Assembly (NCBI GenBank): GCA_013365325.1
Contig: JABVXV010000311.1
Span: 1-64,000, forward strand
Direction of reading: 5' to 3'
Source: Dipetalonema caudispina
Lineage: Eukaryota; Nematoda; Chromadorea; Rhabditida; Onchocercidae
Length of the DNA: 64,000 nucleotides
In this document: positions 33,301 through 45,772 of the stretch, piece after piece
Numbering within the stretch: the stretch's first letter is position 1
Layout of the letters: each line of letters begins with the position of its first letter
Position numbers and translations under genes: made by a program
Notes under the pieces: generated by a model
Seen by the model: only the letters and a program-made list of their open reading frames with translations
Told to the model about the DNA's origin: nothing
The model's database searches: none

Positions 33301-35333
33301 AATGTAAGCATATGATATAGGGTGCCATATCACAGTCTTGTTTCCAACAAATTTTTTTTTAAAAATTTCCCACTGAGAAATATTTTCCAAACCTTTCCAT
33401 ATAAAATTTTATTTCGAAATATAAATTCACATTAATTTATATTTTAAAAGTCGTTATTTTCGAATTTTTAAAGAACTTAGTCGTATTACACGAATATGAA
33501 CTTGAGCACCCTCGTGAAAAATGTAAAAATCAACTTAAACAACAAAAAAAGTATTATTTTCTTCTCTTACTACCTTCAAATTTTTAACCGTAATCGAAAA
33601 AAAGTGAGTAAACCAGGATAAATAATTGGGAAATTTTTGCATTATCATACAGAAGTCGTTTAGCATACAATATATGAACTGAATTAAACTAGAAAACTGG
33701 AAAATTTATTGGATACCCGAGCAAAAAATGAATTCTAGAATTCTGAGGACGAAAGAAAATAAATAAACAAACAAAATTAGAAATAAATTTCAATAAGTAA
33801 ACGAATATGTGAAAAACGCCTACTCCAGAATCGTCCACTTCCGTATCTTTCTTTTCATACAGGGCTACCTGATGATCTGCCATTCCGTATATGGGTATTG
33901 CCATTGACATCGTATCCCAAAATCGCGTATTTGTTCCCTAAATCAATGTATTTCCTATCTTAAAATTGAAAATTATATTTCGACAAGTACTTCAAGAAAC
34001 AATGGTTCTACTTAGTCATTTTCAAATGTACTGTTTCTTAATTCTAAATTGATCACAGGACATTTTATAACAAAATACGATTTACCTTTCTATAGTATTG
34101 CTCCCTGACTCTGGACCGATCAAAAGCTACGTTATGTCCGATAATCAAACGATGTTTCAAATCTTTTTCATTTGTTTCAAATGCAATCAAATGATTCAAA
34201 CGATATAGATCAGGTATATCTCCATTGTTTACCAAACGATCACTGCACCAGGAATACCTAAAAAAAGCGAATGTTTTTGTAAAAATCTTCAACATGTATA
34301 ATATTTAGGAAAATTTTTGAAAATTTTGAAAAGTTTATTATTCAAAAATCTTCTTTTGAGAATTAAACTTATAATTTTTTATCATATTATAATATTTGAC
34401 TAAATCATACCATGCCTTTGGTGTTACAGCAGTAGCAAGAGTTGGTAATAATCCATCGCGAACACATACCTCAACGTCAAAAAATATCAAATCTTCAAGT
34501 GGCTGATCAACCTAAAAAAAATCCATTTTTTTCCTATTTAAATATCAGAATTGGAAAACATAACTTTTCCTCTTTAAATTGAATATAATTTCATTTCATA
34601 TTTCTTGATTAATAGTCCATTCAAATCTTAAAATTCATAAGAAAGGATAACATAACGTTACCTATTATTCAACATATCTATCTATCATCTATATATAGTT
34701 TAATGATGGGAGAAAATCATTTACATCACTTATTTGCTGGATATTCTCATATGGATAAATAAGCATTGTTACTATTAATTAAGGTTATCATGGATACTAA
34801 TATTTTCATAGGAAAAATATAACATGAACTAGAGAATGAAAGGAAGGGAAAATGTTGAATTTCCAACTACTAATAATTAGTACTTTTAAATGATATTAAT
34901 ATTGTATTTCATATCATACTTGTTTTGGTGATTCGTTTATCTCATATCTTGTCCAGCCAGGATGAAGAATCCATTTCTTTGGCATAGAAGGTAACCGCCG
35001 AATGGTACTTGCTTCAATTAGAAGGCGATGATACGGTTCGAATTGCTTGATGGCAGTATTTTTAAAATGATCTAGCAGATTGGAACCTTCCAGATGTGGC
35101 AAATCGAGTATTTCAAACGGATCATCTTTTAAGGTATTTTCCGGAATCGGACAATTGCCAAACAAATGCCGGTGTAGTCGTTCTGGTACCAAATCAATCT
35201 TTTTCAAGCTGAATGAAGCATCTCTTTTTGAAGTTGACGGTTGTTCTGATGAATTTACTTCTACCGTATACCATCGTGTTACGGCAATTGACCAAGTTCT
35301 ACGGATAGCTGACAAATTATACCGAGACGACAT
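27384..35333 (-). CDS. polg-1: mitochondrial DNA polymerase gamma, catalytic subunit
   Basis: Family A polymerase that replicates and repairs mitochondrial DNA. Twenty exons join in frame to 1009 aa, in 5' to 3' order: 35333-34920, 34511-34411, 34257-34086, 33937-33824, 33218-33057, 32827-32748, 32654-32466, 32341-32276, 32136-31961, 31857-31776, 31679-31568, 31179-31031, 30716-30578, 30364-30116, 29887-29751, 29119-28967, 28871-28709, 28199-28089, 27925-27809, 27527-27384. The N-terminus has an Arg-rich, acid-poor presequence fitting mitochondrial import. The proofreading domain is intact: Exo I D150/E152, Exo [10 protein letters not shown] (D218), Exo III YCAYD (Y326/D330). Polymerase motifs are intact: A, ADVDSQ (D677); [16 protein letters not shown] (about 732-746); C, SIHDE (D922). 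The first ATG, just after a splice acceptor, was preferred to one 63 bases upstream. The extreme C-terminus is uncertain: reading through ends at 27384, whereas removing a 56-base intron would end it at 27319. Human POLG is 1239 aa; the spacer is shorter here. Confidence 0.96.
27715..27780. repeat. imperfect inverted repeat in the last confident polymerase gamma intron
   Basis: The arm at 27715-27740 (beginning ATTCTTCTGATC) pairs with 27753-27780 across a 12-base loop, with a small internal bulge. The stem is about 26 base pairs. Hairpins of this size can be microRNA precursors or foldback remnants; no expression evidence is available. Confidence 0.7.
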
Positions 35334-35336
35334 TTC

Positions 35337-35338
35337 CT
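35337..35338 (-). promoter_or_regulatory. 3' splice acceptor before the polymerase gamma start
   Basis: CGTTTCAG is followed by GAA and the ATG, giving a three-base 5' UTR. So short a leader is typical of spliced-leader trans-splicing and supports the downstream ATG as the start. Confidence 0.65.
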
Positions 35339-36038
35339 GAAACGGCTGGTAAAAAATACAATCGAATAAAATCGTTTCATATATGAATTTGCTCAATTTG
35401 CTAATGTGTTCGCTATATTTTTACAATCGTTAGCTTCCCCTTCTTGCTAAAGCCATAACATGGAATCGATCAAGTTTAATATTCTTCGACTATATTTATC
35501 TATCTATCTACCTATTCATACAACTATTAACGTGATACAATCAAGATTATTACGGCTATGCTATGCAATTCAGAATCATAATACATTTAATCGTTAATCT
35601 TACACCATTAGATATATTTCTTTTGGAGTAATTACGCTATGATATGCATAAATCACTGTTATACTTAATCACGAATGTTTTAAATAACATACAATTCAAT
35701 CTCACATTTGAAAAAAAACAGCCCCGGGAAATCCAATGCAAACATAGTCTAACGTACATATCATATTTTTATTCGATATGATGAATGAATAATTACTAAC
35801 AAATAATATCCAACTAACTATTTAGTTGTGTAAAAATCTAAAATGACAAAATACATAGACTAGAAATCAAAAAATCGAACAAGAAATTAAATATCTTAAT
35901 TTCCTTATTGTTTTATAGTTCGAAATTTCAATTTACAACAGAGTCACACGGAAACTTTTTTGTCTTAAATCCTCAAACAGATATAAACAGAATTTTGATA
36001 AAAAATACGATCGTTCTACAATAAAGTGTATTTAGAGG
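35339..36038. other. spacer between TRAPPC5 and polymerase gamma
   Basis: About 0.7 kb between two genes of the same direction, with no coding sequence. A minus-strand AATAAA at 35768-35773 could end the TRAPPC5 mRNA. The spacing and the trans-splice-like acceptor downstream leave room for a shared primary transcript. Confidence 0.5.
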
Positions 36039-37685
36039 TTATCGCGTCAATTCCAAAAGCGCATTTTCTCGTGCGATAACAAGCCTATCGAATTGAATTA
36101 TATAAGTGGTACCATCATGCCAATGTGCACTAACTTTACATGGAAAATTGCTTGCCTGAAAGGGAATTAACTCATGTTTCTTCTTGGAGTAAGAACATGG
36201 ATACCCTAAAGTACGAAATGCATAATGATTCTACCGAACTCTAAAATAAGAAATTTTAACCTCCAAAACTGCTTCAATGATGCCAGCAATAAACGATGCA
36301 CAATTCAAATTTCCTTTATCTTTCGGGACGGATATGTAAGTATTTACAATAGGTTCTTTTTCAATCAGCAAATCTGAACAATAACATTTTCATAGACAGA
36401 TCTAAAAATCAAATCAGACAGAATGACTTTAGCGTAAGTCAAATTATATTCGTAGGAAACACAAGTTGTCGAATTAAAGTCAAAAGCAGACATGCAGAAA
36501 AAGATCAGTTCTGCAGAAAAGAATATCTACTTTTCGCTTTATTTTCAGTTATTTGTACCAAATAATTGTAAAAACGCATTTTGTCTTTCTTATTAGTAGT
36601 AATTCTTTACAATTTCAACAAATTATACACTGCCAAAAATATAAGCAAGCGCTTACACTGGCATGGATCATCATTACTTCGTTCTAATTTATCAGCTTCC
36701 TTGTTAAACAAATTCTTCCAAATAGTCCCCTTGACAAACATTAACATATTCAATAATTTAGTCTCACGCCTGTAACCTTTCTCTCGCAATACAATAACAT
36801 CTAATAGTCGACTTCCAACAAATTTCCCATAGCCTAAAAGCCTAAAATTAATTTTATTTTATGTAGATGAATAAATATAATCAACAGCTCAAAATCAAAA
36901 CCATAATCTCAAAAGGATTCTTGCAAGACTGATAAATGAATAAAGGAATTTTTATAATTAAATCCTTCCAGCAATGGTACAAGCTAATTTTTCTACTCCA
37001 TTCTACTCGCGTACTTATCACATTTAACTTATTTAATTACTACTTTTCTTTATTCTCACGTCTCGTTTATTTGGATTTGAAAATTTATTTTTTTCTTTTC
37101 ACTCTTCTTCAAAGATGTGTGTGTGTGTGTCCAAAATACATACACACAAAACATATATATTGAACTAAATACCATTTTCCTTCTGCATTTTACTTTTTAA
37201 TACATTTTGCATTGTAGAAAATTTACTAAAAGCCTGTAAAAAAATAATAAAAGCTATAATTTATAAAAATACTAACTTATCTTGCAGATCACTAACTGTA
37301 TTAGACCGATTATTCGCGTATCGTATCATCTCAGCAAACAACAAAGCAAACGAAGAAAAATTCACCTTCAAGTAGCAATACCCATTGCTAACATATAGAA
37401 AAAATTATTGATGCTAAATTGCAATAGTTTAAACTATACTTTTTAAAAATTTCTAATAACTTACACAGTAACTCGTGCTCTAAGATTATAATAATCCAGA
37501 TCCTGGCTTCTTAATAACCATTGCCTGATCTTTTTCATGCACGATCTTTTCATGATTAATTCTTCATTGTCAAAATCCTACTTTTTTTTTTTAACAGAAA
37601 TTCATCAAATAAAAACCTCCGTTTTGCCTCTGCTCAACGATTTATCCAATATACTTCCCTGTTTCCCACTGCTAACACGCTGCAT
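36039..37685 (-). CDS. trpp-5: TRAPP complex subunit 5 (Trs31/Bet3 family)
   Basis: Core subunit of TRAPP, the guanine-nucleotide exchange and tethering complex for Rab1-class GTPases in ER-Golgi traffic. Five exons join in frame to 190 aa (human TRAPPC5 has 188): 37685-37617, 37365-37277, 36841-36657, 36373-36261, 36155-36039. Family landmarks are SFALLFAEM in the first helix, a REKGYRRETK segment, FVKGTIWKNLFNKEADKLE in the middle, EKEPIVNTYISVPKD, NCASFIAGIIEAVL, and a final AHWHDGTTYIIQFD strand ending near IARENALLE. These appear in the family order with no gap, so the assignment is very secure. The start is the only in-frame ATG after the acceptor at 37697. It lies between the Maelstrom-like and polymerase gamma genes on the same strand, which share no function with it. 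Confidence 0.97.
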
Positions 37686-37696
37686 TTTGAGTAAAT

Positions 37697-37698
37697 CT
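37697..37698 (-). promoter_or_regulatory. 3' splice acceptor before the TRAPPC5 start
   Basis: CTTTTGCAG ends 11 bases before the ATG. It is a candidate trans-splice site, which would be needed if TRAPPC5 were downstream in a polycistronic unit. Confidence 0.6.
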
Positions 37699-39416
37699 GC
37701 AAAAGTAAACAAAATTGCTTAATCAGCAATGAATTGTATTCATGTTAAAGATAGTATCTAATGATTTGATCCTTCCCCATAGATTTTCATTTAAAACCAA
37801 AGTTGAAATTAGAGAGCTCTTCCACAGCTAACTTTTTTTACTGCACAGTTACACAGCAGTTGTTCCAATGGTTAATTTCTACGGAACCAAAAGATCGGGA
37901 TGCTTCTTTACCTGCAATAATAACCTGTCACTCTAGCAGAACATATGCTATTTCTCATGAATTTCAATGAAATCAAAAAGAAACGACAAACAAGTACTAT
38001 GTTGACCCATGTAATTCTTTTATGGTTATTAACGGATAATCCTAAATTCCTGAAGTCAACAAGTAACAGTACCCTCTTTGACATGATTTTCTATGATATT
38101 TCGTAGCATTCAAATTTTAGCTCCAACTAATGCATTTGAATCATCCTATAATTAATAAATGAGAAGTCATTGTTAACAGTTTAATTATCCAATCGCTGAT
38201 AAATGATTTGAGGGAAGACAAATCTACAAAAATTTCCAAGAAATGGATTAATTAAACTCAACACAACATCAGTCACCTACATGTAACTATCATACATTCC
38301 CTCCAAAATTGTTTTAAATTACATCTCTATGCTCAAATAAAAAACCATTTTATAATCAAATCCCAATATCAAACTGATAATCAGCTCCGACGAAATATCA
38401 CTTAATATTCAACTGTCAATACATATGTTTATCGAATTTACATTTGTAAGTATCATAGAACATAGAGAAGCTTCATAACAAAAATCAAAATTTTCCCCAT
38501 GAAAATTACATATTTATATATCCTAAAAAATGTGCCATATTAAAATATTCCAAATCAGATTAAAATTAAAATCTGAATTTCAATGCAAATTTATTAATGG
38601 AAAATTACTACTACCAGTAGAATTCTCCCATCAATTGTGATTACTTTTGTCATTCTGCAATTTAATGCTAAATTTTTATTCGAATAAATGACAATAAATA
38701 CTGAACAGATCAAACTCGCAATTTAAGTATTTTAAAGAGTGAGGAGAACTCAGTGAAATTTTCCCTTTTGTTTGTATTTTGATTTTCTCTGAATCAAAAC
38801 CTTTGATTTCTCCGTAAATTTTATAACAGTGACCAAACAGCAATCCAACAACTTTTTTTCCATGTTCAAACAATTAACAATAAAGCATTAAAAAAAAGTA
38901 TCAACAAAAAATAGTAAAATTCATTTTTATTTAGATAAGGAACAATAACTATTGAACAGTTAGAAGAACCAGGAAAGAACCTTTTCTAGGAAACTCATTG
39001 GAAAACTCTTTTTCACTAAAAAACTGGGATTTGAATTCGAGTCCGGAAAAATCAGTTTTAATTTCTGTATCCTTTTTATTCATAACCTTACCACCAACTT
39101 CCCTTTTAGATCTCTTCCCTATAGCACTGATATCAACATTTAATTTACCACATTAAAAGATATGCACATTAGATCTTAATTCGATTTAACACCTAATCAA
39201 AACTTTATGGACTTTGCAGTCTTTCACTGCATTGAATCGTCTCACAGTCATATCCAAACAAGGCTCAGTATGATATTTTTTTTTTCAAATTTAAGAAAAA
39301 AGCTTCCATCAAATGAATCATTTAATCCAGTCGCTAGCTAAACCGACTAATAACTGAATAATTGTAAAATGTATAAAAAAAGATCACAGAATATCAATGG
39401 CTTTCCATAATCACCT
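37699..39416. other. spacer between the Maelstrom-like gene and TRAPPC5
   Basis: About 1.7 kb, AT-rich. It presumably includes the 3' UTR of the Maelstrom-like gene. A 65-codon minus-strand open frame near 38676-38873 resembles no family I know and has no exon partner. No RNA gene was recognised. Confidence 0.5.
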
Positions 39417-42400
39417 TCAACCTCGAGAAAAATCTCCACTACTTCTGGATATATCAGAATCGAAATAAGCCGAGTTCACCCATTGAGCAAATTTCTGGTC
39501 GGGACTACTACTTTGTTCATTTTCCGACCAGCCATACACTTCTGCTTCTGAAAATACACAAGACAATTTATCAGAAAGAGTAATCCACGTAATAACATAT
39601 AATCATATATAAAGAGAAAAATTCAGAAGATTCTAAACTTTCTAGATTAGAAAGAAAGAAATGACTAACATACCTTTGCAAATGAGAGGCTTTAAAATAG
39701 GAGGTTCCATGTTTACTTTCTGATCCGTGCTGAAATCAAACAAATAAAAATACGAGATAAAGTAAATTCTTATCACGCCTTTCAATTTTTTATATACTAA
39801 TCCAGTAAATATTTTAGAGCCCTATTTATCGGGTTATATTATTTCGGAAGCCCAGAATGAGATACAACAGGCAGTGCGGTAATGAAAAAAATGATGAGAA
39901 ACGAAGCAACTGATCTTATTTCCAACTAAAATATATGCTGATCAATTGCACATGAAAATATGATAAAACCATGCAAAAACGCCCTTCAAATTTAAAATAA
40001 CTAACCATTTGTTTTCCAGGGCGTTATTAACAATCAATGGCTGAGAGGAATTAGATGATTGACGTTGCAATTTCTTAGTAGATATCTCAGATTTTCTTCC
40101 TTTCTGTTCATATTGGGCCAAGCTGTGACTCGACGTGTGCGGATTCCTTGGCGGTATCATTTGATTTGCGACTCTTCAACAATTTTTGGTGCACTTTCCA
40201 GTGTTAGAAAATTTTACCAATTTATGTGAACCATCAAACAAGTAAGGAATCAAGTTTAAGTTCCAAAATGATGTTATCAAGTTAAAGTATGTTACAAAAC
40301 ATTAGAAAAGTTAAAAGATAAATATCAAAGAAAAACAAGAAATCAGTCATGAGGTAAGTTTTTATATTTAAACCTTTCATACGTATTTTTCTGCCGGTTT
40401 TCCATATCTTTAGATGATGCTGATGTAACTGATCGATTTTGCCTCATATATGAATAGTTTCTCTGACAGATATTTGGAATACAGAAACCGCCAGATGTTC
40501 GCTCAGGAATCAAATTTTCACCAGGTAAAGGCGACTTTGATACCTTTTGCGGATAAGACGGTAAATTTAGGTTACATTCTGTTGATCCTTCTTTTGAGAT
40601 AATTTTATCCTGATTGACTTTCGGAAGAAATATTTCGCTAGATTTTGAAGAAATAGGATAAGTATTACAAATTGAGATAGGTTGACTACGGTACGGTTTC
40701 TGCACATCTTTTATATTATTATAAGTTGCCCCCATTTCTTTGGATAAGGGTGCAGAAGTTTGCTTGACCTTATTTGATGTTTTCAAAAACAGGTCACTTT
40801 GACCGCCTTCAGACATTCTTGACGTTAGTTCTTGAGGCGCTGGCATCCGTAAACCTTTTCCATAAAGAAATGAAGAAGGAATCGAAGCATCGCAGAATAA
40901 TTCGGTATCACCATCATCATCAATTAGGCTAAGGTCAACGAGCACTTCACTTCTTTCATTGTGAGGTGAAATTTTGTTGACATCGCTGCTAATCGCAACA
41001 TTGGAAAATTCCGTCCTACTTGTAGAAGACTGATTATTTAAAGGCTTCTGGCTTTTAGTTACATGGATTTTACCAAAATTTGAATCTTGTTTATCGCTTG
41101 GATATGATCCAATTATTTTTTGGCAAGGTCGATATGCTGAAACGGATGTGAATTGAGATGAAGAACACAATTGTTGGTCGGTGACCATATCAACTGAAGG
41201 GTAGTGCTTATCAAGTGGGAAAGCAACAGAAACATGAGGATTGCGCGAAGAGATACCCATTTCCTGACTATCCGTATGTGGCAATGACGGTTGATTTTGT
41301 AACCATGTTTCGACGTCGTAATGAAATCCGATCTGATTAGACATACTTCCTAATTCGCCATCTTTACCATCAATCACTGTGTTGCAAGTGGATCTTGTTT
41401 TTCTCTCCACACCGATAGCACCAAATTTACCGTTTCCAGTACCACATACCGAAGCTGTTTCCCTCATTACATTTGATTCTAACATTCTCTTTTTAGGTAA
41501 CAGCACCGAAGTCGACTGTTCTGGTATATTCTTAGTCGAACTATAGCCCACAGCGTGGTTGGATGATCGTAAATGCGGCCGCTGTTGCGATGTGAATTCC
41601 AAAAAATTGCTGAAATAATATATGGCAATCAGTGGGAGCTTCCTAGTAAAATTTCTAGATAAGAAAAATTTTTGTACATGATAAAAACAGTAGTATCTAT
41701 TGCGACTGTGGAAGACACTCACTCTTCAATTGTTGATAATAATGTTTTATTCGGTATATGTCGTTCAACAAATTCGCATGTAGGAAAAATATGCTTCTTG
41801 TAAAGCGTGAAAAAGTTGAATCTGCAAATAAGTGACAACCAGTAATATAAAAAAACAAATCCTGTCCAAAGCATAGATGAGGTTCAAAGATCCAATGAAT
41901 TCTCTCAATACAAAGAATAAAGCACGGGACTTCTTGACTTATAGAGGGTAAGTGTGATGCAACAGGAAGAGTTTAATGATTTACACCTAAACCATTATTT
42001 AAAACCCGCTTAATCTCAGAGCACCTACATTAAAGAATAAACGTACGTAGCTTTATTGGCAGCAAAAAGAGAACAACTCCTGGCTTGACAGTGTTCGGTA
42101 TATTTCAGTCCAGCATGAAAATCACAAGTCATCAATTCAAAAAACACAGCACGATGCCATGGCTCATTCATTTCTAATGCAACATCAGATTTAATTTCAT
42201 CATTAATACGAACATCATATATAGTTGCATAAACAGCCATGAAATAATCCTCCAAAGTTGCAAAACGTGTTTCAATGCGAGCTGAAATTGAGTTAAGTAC
42301 AGGAATACTAAGTAAAACATGTCACAATGCCATCAAAAACTACTTCTAGAACTGTCAAGTTATCTGACACAAAGCACTATCTGACATAAATATGATGTCA

Positions 42401-44913
42401 AATCAGCTCATGCGTTAGCAGTCAAAAATTTCCGCTTAATCCGACCACCAATAAAATAGCCAATTGTGAATTAGGTAATCGAATAATTAATAAATTAGTT
42501 CTACTCCCCATATCATCAATCTCCCAACAAACATTTATGAAAAAAAGAACGGATTTCATTTTTCCTCTTCATAATCAGACGGTGCTCTATCACTTACAGT
42601 TTTAAACTATATATAATGTACTGAGATGTGTTTATTCTACCAAAAAGTAGAATAAACGTTACTCTCTCAGATTTCATGAACGAAAGCATCAAAAACCTAC
42701 AAAATGACTTTTCATTCGCGCTTACAAAAAGGGCATCAAATGATCCGACAACTATATTCCAGTCTTTGGAAAGCAACAAAAGTTTCACACCATCACCATC
42801 TATCCTCGTAAATTCCTTTATCTCATCCCAAAGCTGAGCATAATCAAATCGAACATTTGCATACATTCTGTCGCAATCCATCAGTAATCCAGTTATTTGC
42901 TCTACAATTACAGTCATATAAACACTCCCAGTATTTTGAATTCCTCAGACTGTAAAGACGAAACCGAACAGCATACCATTTTGTTCAGCCTTTGCTTTAG
43001 AGTTCCCGTACAGTACTTCATTTTCCGGAAAACCTAAGATATAGTGACGCTGGTCATAAATCCCGCGTCCGATGCTAAATTTTAAAATTGAAATTTCGGA
43101 TGGTATCATTCGTTTATTCGGACTGTCCTCATAATAAACATTGGCCGTCACCAATATCATCTCAGACTCATAGAAAAAATCTTTCTTGCTCTCCGGCTCT
43201 GCAACATGAAAATGCTGTCATTTAAATATATAGTGATTTTATAGGCAAATGATTGTGAAGAATTCGAGTGAAACAGATGAATCAAATTTTTAAAGTGCGT
43301 TTCAGTACACTTTAATGTTATCACGTCATCGATTTACACTTTAATCAACGGATTATTTCCTTACGAAAGAACCTTTTCCTGCAAATTTCCACTGATAATG
43401 ATCGATGAACTCCTTTCGATCACTTTCACGCTTTCCTTCAAAATCGTCATCAATCTCAGCGAAATACTGAAAAACTGCCGTATAACATAGGAAAAACAAA
43501 CTGAGCTATAAAATTCCAAAATTGCTTGAAAAGGCAAACTACATATTATTCTAATAGAATAAGTAACATGAGAAAAAATCCGAGATAGTATATTAATGAC
43601 AATGTTATGAACGGATATAAATCTTCGATCCCAATGAGGGTTGAACCAGCCGAGATACAGAGAGGGGCGTCCAATATCTAAGCTTCACAAGCGTACTTTA
43701 CGCGAATATTGATCAACTTCATCGTAACGGCGTGATGGTGGTATAATCTTAGATGGCTTCAATTTTCGGGATGTATGAGGCTGCATGGAATCCGTTGGCT
43801 TAAAAAATACACATAAGCAAGACAATACGTATACAGAATGTTTTCAAGGAATTTCGAATAATCCGTGACACTTCGAAGTATCCGCAAAGAGCTTGGCAAG
43901 CGAACAAGACACTTAATGAATATTTACACTACGTACTGAACTGGTGAATAGGCAACTTTATATCTTAACTAGCATTATGATTTGAATTGAAATTTGGGAA
44001 GCTAAACTAACATCTAAGCTAAATTATAATAAGGAAAAAGAAAAGGAAATCTAACGTGCCGCTATTACGATAGCAATTTGTTATTTGATTAAGGTATGCG
44101 GTATATTACGTCACAATGACCGAGTCAGCAATTTTCAACTGTTCTGAGATCAATGTAAGAAATTGAAAAACTCGAAATGAACTTACTTCATCAACGCAAT
44201 ACTTTCTTCGATGATATTCAAGCCGCTTTAACATCCTTTCATGTTGTCCCACTTCTGATTTGTTATATTCTTTTGCTTTTTCTTTCCATTCTTCCCTCGC
44301 TTCGTAATTCAATTCCTATATAAACAACACCTGTTATCATGGTTAATATCTTCGATATCATCATATATATATATATATATATGTTGGTTATCAGTCATTT
44401 TTTCAACATTAATTAAACTGCTAAGCTGTATACCACCTAATCTTATAATAACATATAATACTGCTAGCATAAACTGTCTAAAGCTTTCTCACCACCAAGT
44501 GGTAAATCCTGGAAAAGCAATTATTGTCACGTAATAAACTGTACTGAATTATGATATACAATTAAATTATTAAATTCATGTTGAACGATCATACAAAGAT
44601 ATAATATGCAACAGAATGGGTAGTAAATTTATATATTTTAAAGTATCTTAATATATCTGCTATAATTACAATAAACTGTAGCAAAAAATCATAACATATG
44701 AAAAATAGCTGATGTTATTATAAAATTTCATCATTTTCAGTAACACTAATGTTTGATAATAAGAATGAAACGTACAGTCCAATAAGGTAATCCAAAACGT
44801 AGCAAATCTACTGTTTTCACTCGTCTACCCAATTCTTGTTCCAATTTCGGCCGAACGAAATGTTTCATGCACATCCAAAAACCAGTCTCTTTATTGTTTG
44901 CTCCTTTTACCAT
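39417..44913 (-). CDS. Maelstrom-family protein (HMG-box-like + MAEL domain) with long tail
   Basis: Twelve exons join in frame to 936 aa: 44913-44776, 44315-44187, 43798-43697, 43466-43373, 43198-42977, 42901-42701, 42281-42047, 41821-41723, 41609-40374, 40173-40006, 39729-39674, 39547-39417. Residues 1-85 resemble the degenerate HMG box of Maelstrom: an aromatic-rich first helix, then LPYWTELNYEAREEWKEKAK. Residues about 165-385 match the MAEL domain, a nuclease-fold (DnaQ-like) domain. E189 lies in SEISILKFS and H206 in DQRHYILGF. A zinc-type cluster follows with the family spacing C-x2-H-x8-C-x4-C: C348, H351, C360, C365. The remaining 540 residues are Ser/Asn/Gln-rich and look disordered; human MAEL totals 434. 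Maelstrom acts in the animal germline in the piRNA pathway and transposon silencing. The exon 4/5 junction has an alternative pairing (ends 43365/43196) that changes two or three residues. The family call is strong; the role is inferred. Confidence 0.85.
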
Positions 44914-44935
44914 TGTATTTTTTGTTATTTATCAG

Positions 44936-44937
44936 CT
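44936..44937 (-). promoter_or_regulatory. 3' splice acceptor before the Maelstrom-like start
   Basis: ATTACCAG-type acceptor 22 bases before the ATG at 44913. Candidate spliced-leader site. Confidence 0.45.
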
Positions 44938-45766
44938 GGTAATAATTTATTTTTTTTTTCTTTTCCTTCTTACGCAGGTAAGAGGAGATAGAATTTTTAT
45001 AATAATAAGTTCAAAGAATATATTTCAATAAATATATCACTGAAATGTAATCATGAAATATTCTAGGCTTCCAAGCAAATCAAGTCTTAATGATATGCCA
45101 TTGTAGTATATATCTCTAAAATTGGTACGTTAATATTTATGGCAGTTAAAAGTTGATAACTATGACTGAAACAAAGAACGATAGAGAAAAAAAAAAACCA
45201 ATGAATTGATATATCCAATATAAACGGACTGAATTAGCAATGAGATTTAAATTTGGACAACAAACCGAGAAGAAATAAAAATCGAACTTAACAGAACAAT
45301 AATACGGCCCTATTAACAAATTTGAGACCATCGAATGCAAAATAATGCTTCACATTGGTCTGCTTGGTTTGTTCGTTGATAAATTGCGGGCTGATATTAG
45401 TGAATTTCAAAATAGCCTGATTGGTACTGTAATATTTGAGGCTTTCAGGACAAAATTATAGGCCATGAACTTTTAGGCTAGGCTAATGAATGATGTGTAT
45501 TTAATGATTTAGTATATATCAGTGGTGTGGGGATAATTAATGTGTGGGATAAAATTCTCAAAAAAAAAAAAAGTAAATAAATAAATAAGAAGAACAGGAC
45601 TTTAGCATTAATTCAAAGGTTTATTTGTTTTATGCATAATTATAGATGAGAAGAATTTGATTCCATGTATTCTGTTCAGCTCTACGTAAAATTTATCCTT
45701 CCACTTGCAGTAATTTTTCATTAGAAGCAATTTTTCTGTTAATTAACATGCTGTTTTCGACTTTCT
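44938..45766. promoter_or_regulatory. divergent promoter region, Maelstrom-like / INTS8
   Basis: The two start codons face away from each other with 859 bases between them, and no coding sequence lies between. It must contain the promoters of both genes, possibly shared. No specific element could be identified. Confidence 0.5.
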
Positions 45767-45768
45767 AG
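45767..45768 (+). promoter_or_regulatory. 3' splice acceptor before the INTS8 start
   Basis: GACTTTCTAG ends four bases before the ATG at 45773, giving a very short leader as expected for trans-splicing. An ATG 25 bases further up is followed by an early in-frame stop. Confidence 0.6.
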
Positions 45769-45772
45769 ACCG

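Noticed and set aside
35080..35340. Plus-strand 86-codon open frame
   Set aside because: Antisense shadow of polymerase gamma exon 1.
38676..38873. 65-codon minus-strand open frame between the Maelstrom-like gene and TRAPPC5
   Set aside because: No splice partners, no family match; likely 3' UTR or spacer sequence.
42628..42837. Plus-strand open frame opposite the Maelstrom-like exon
   Set aside because: Antisense shadow of a well-supported exon (42701-42901); no family resemblance.
43615..43680. Less AT-rich segment with GGTTCAACC in a Maelstrom-like intron, considered as a tRNA T arm
   Set aside because: No pairing acceptor stem, D arm or anticodon arm could be found on either strand.
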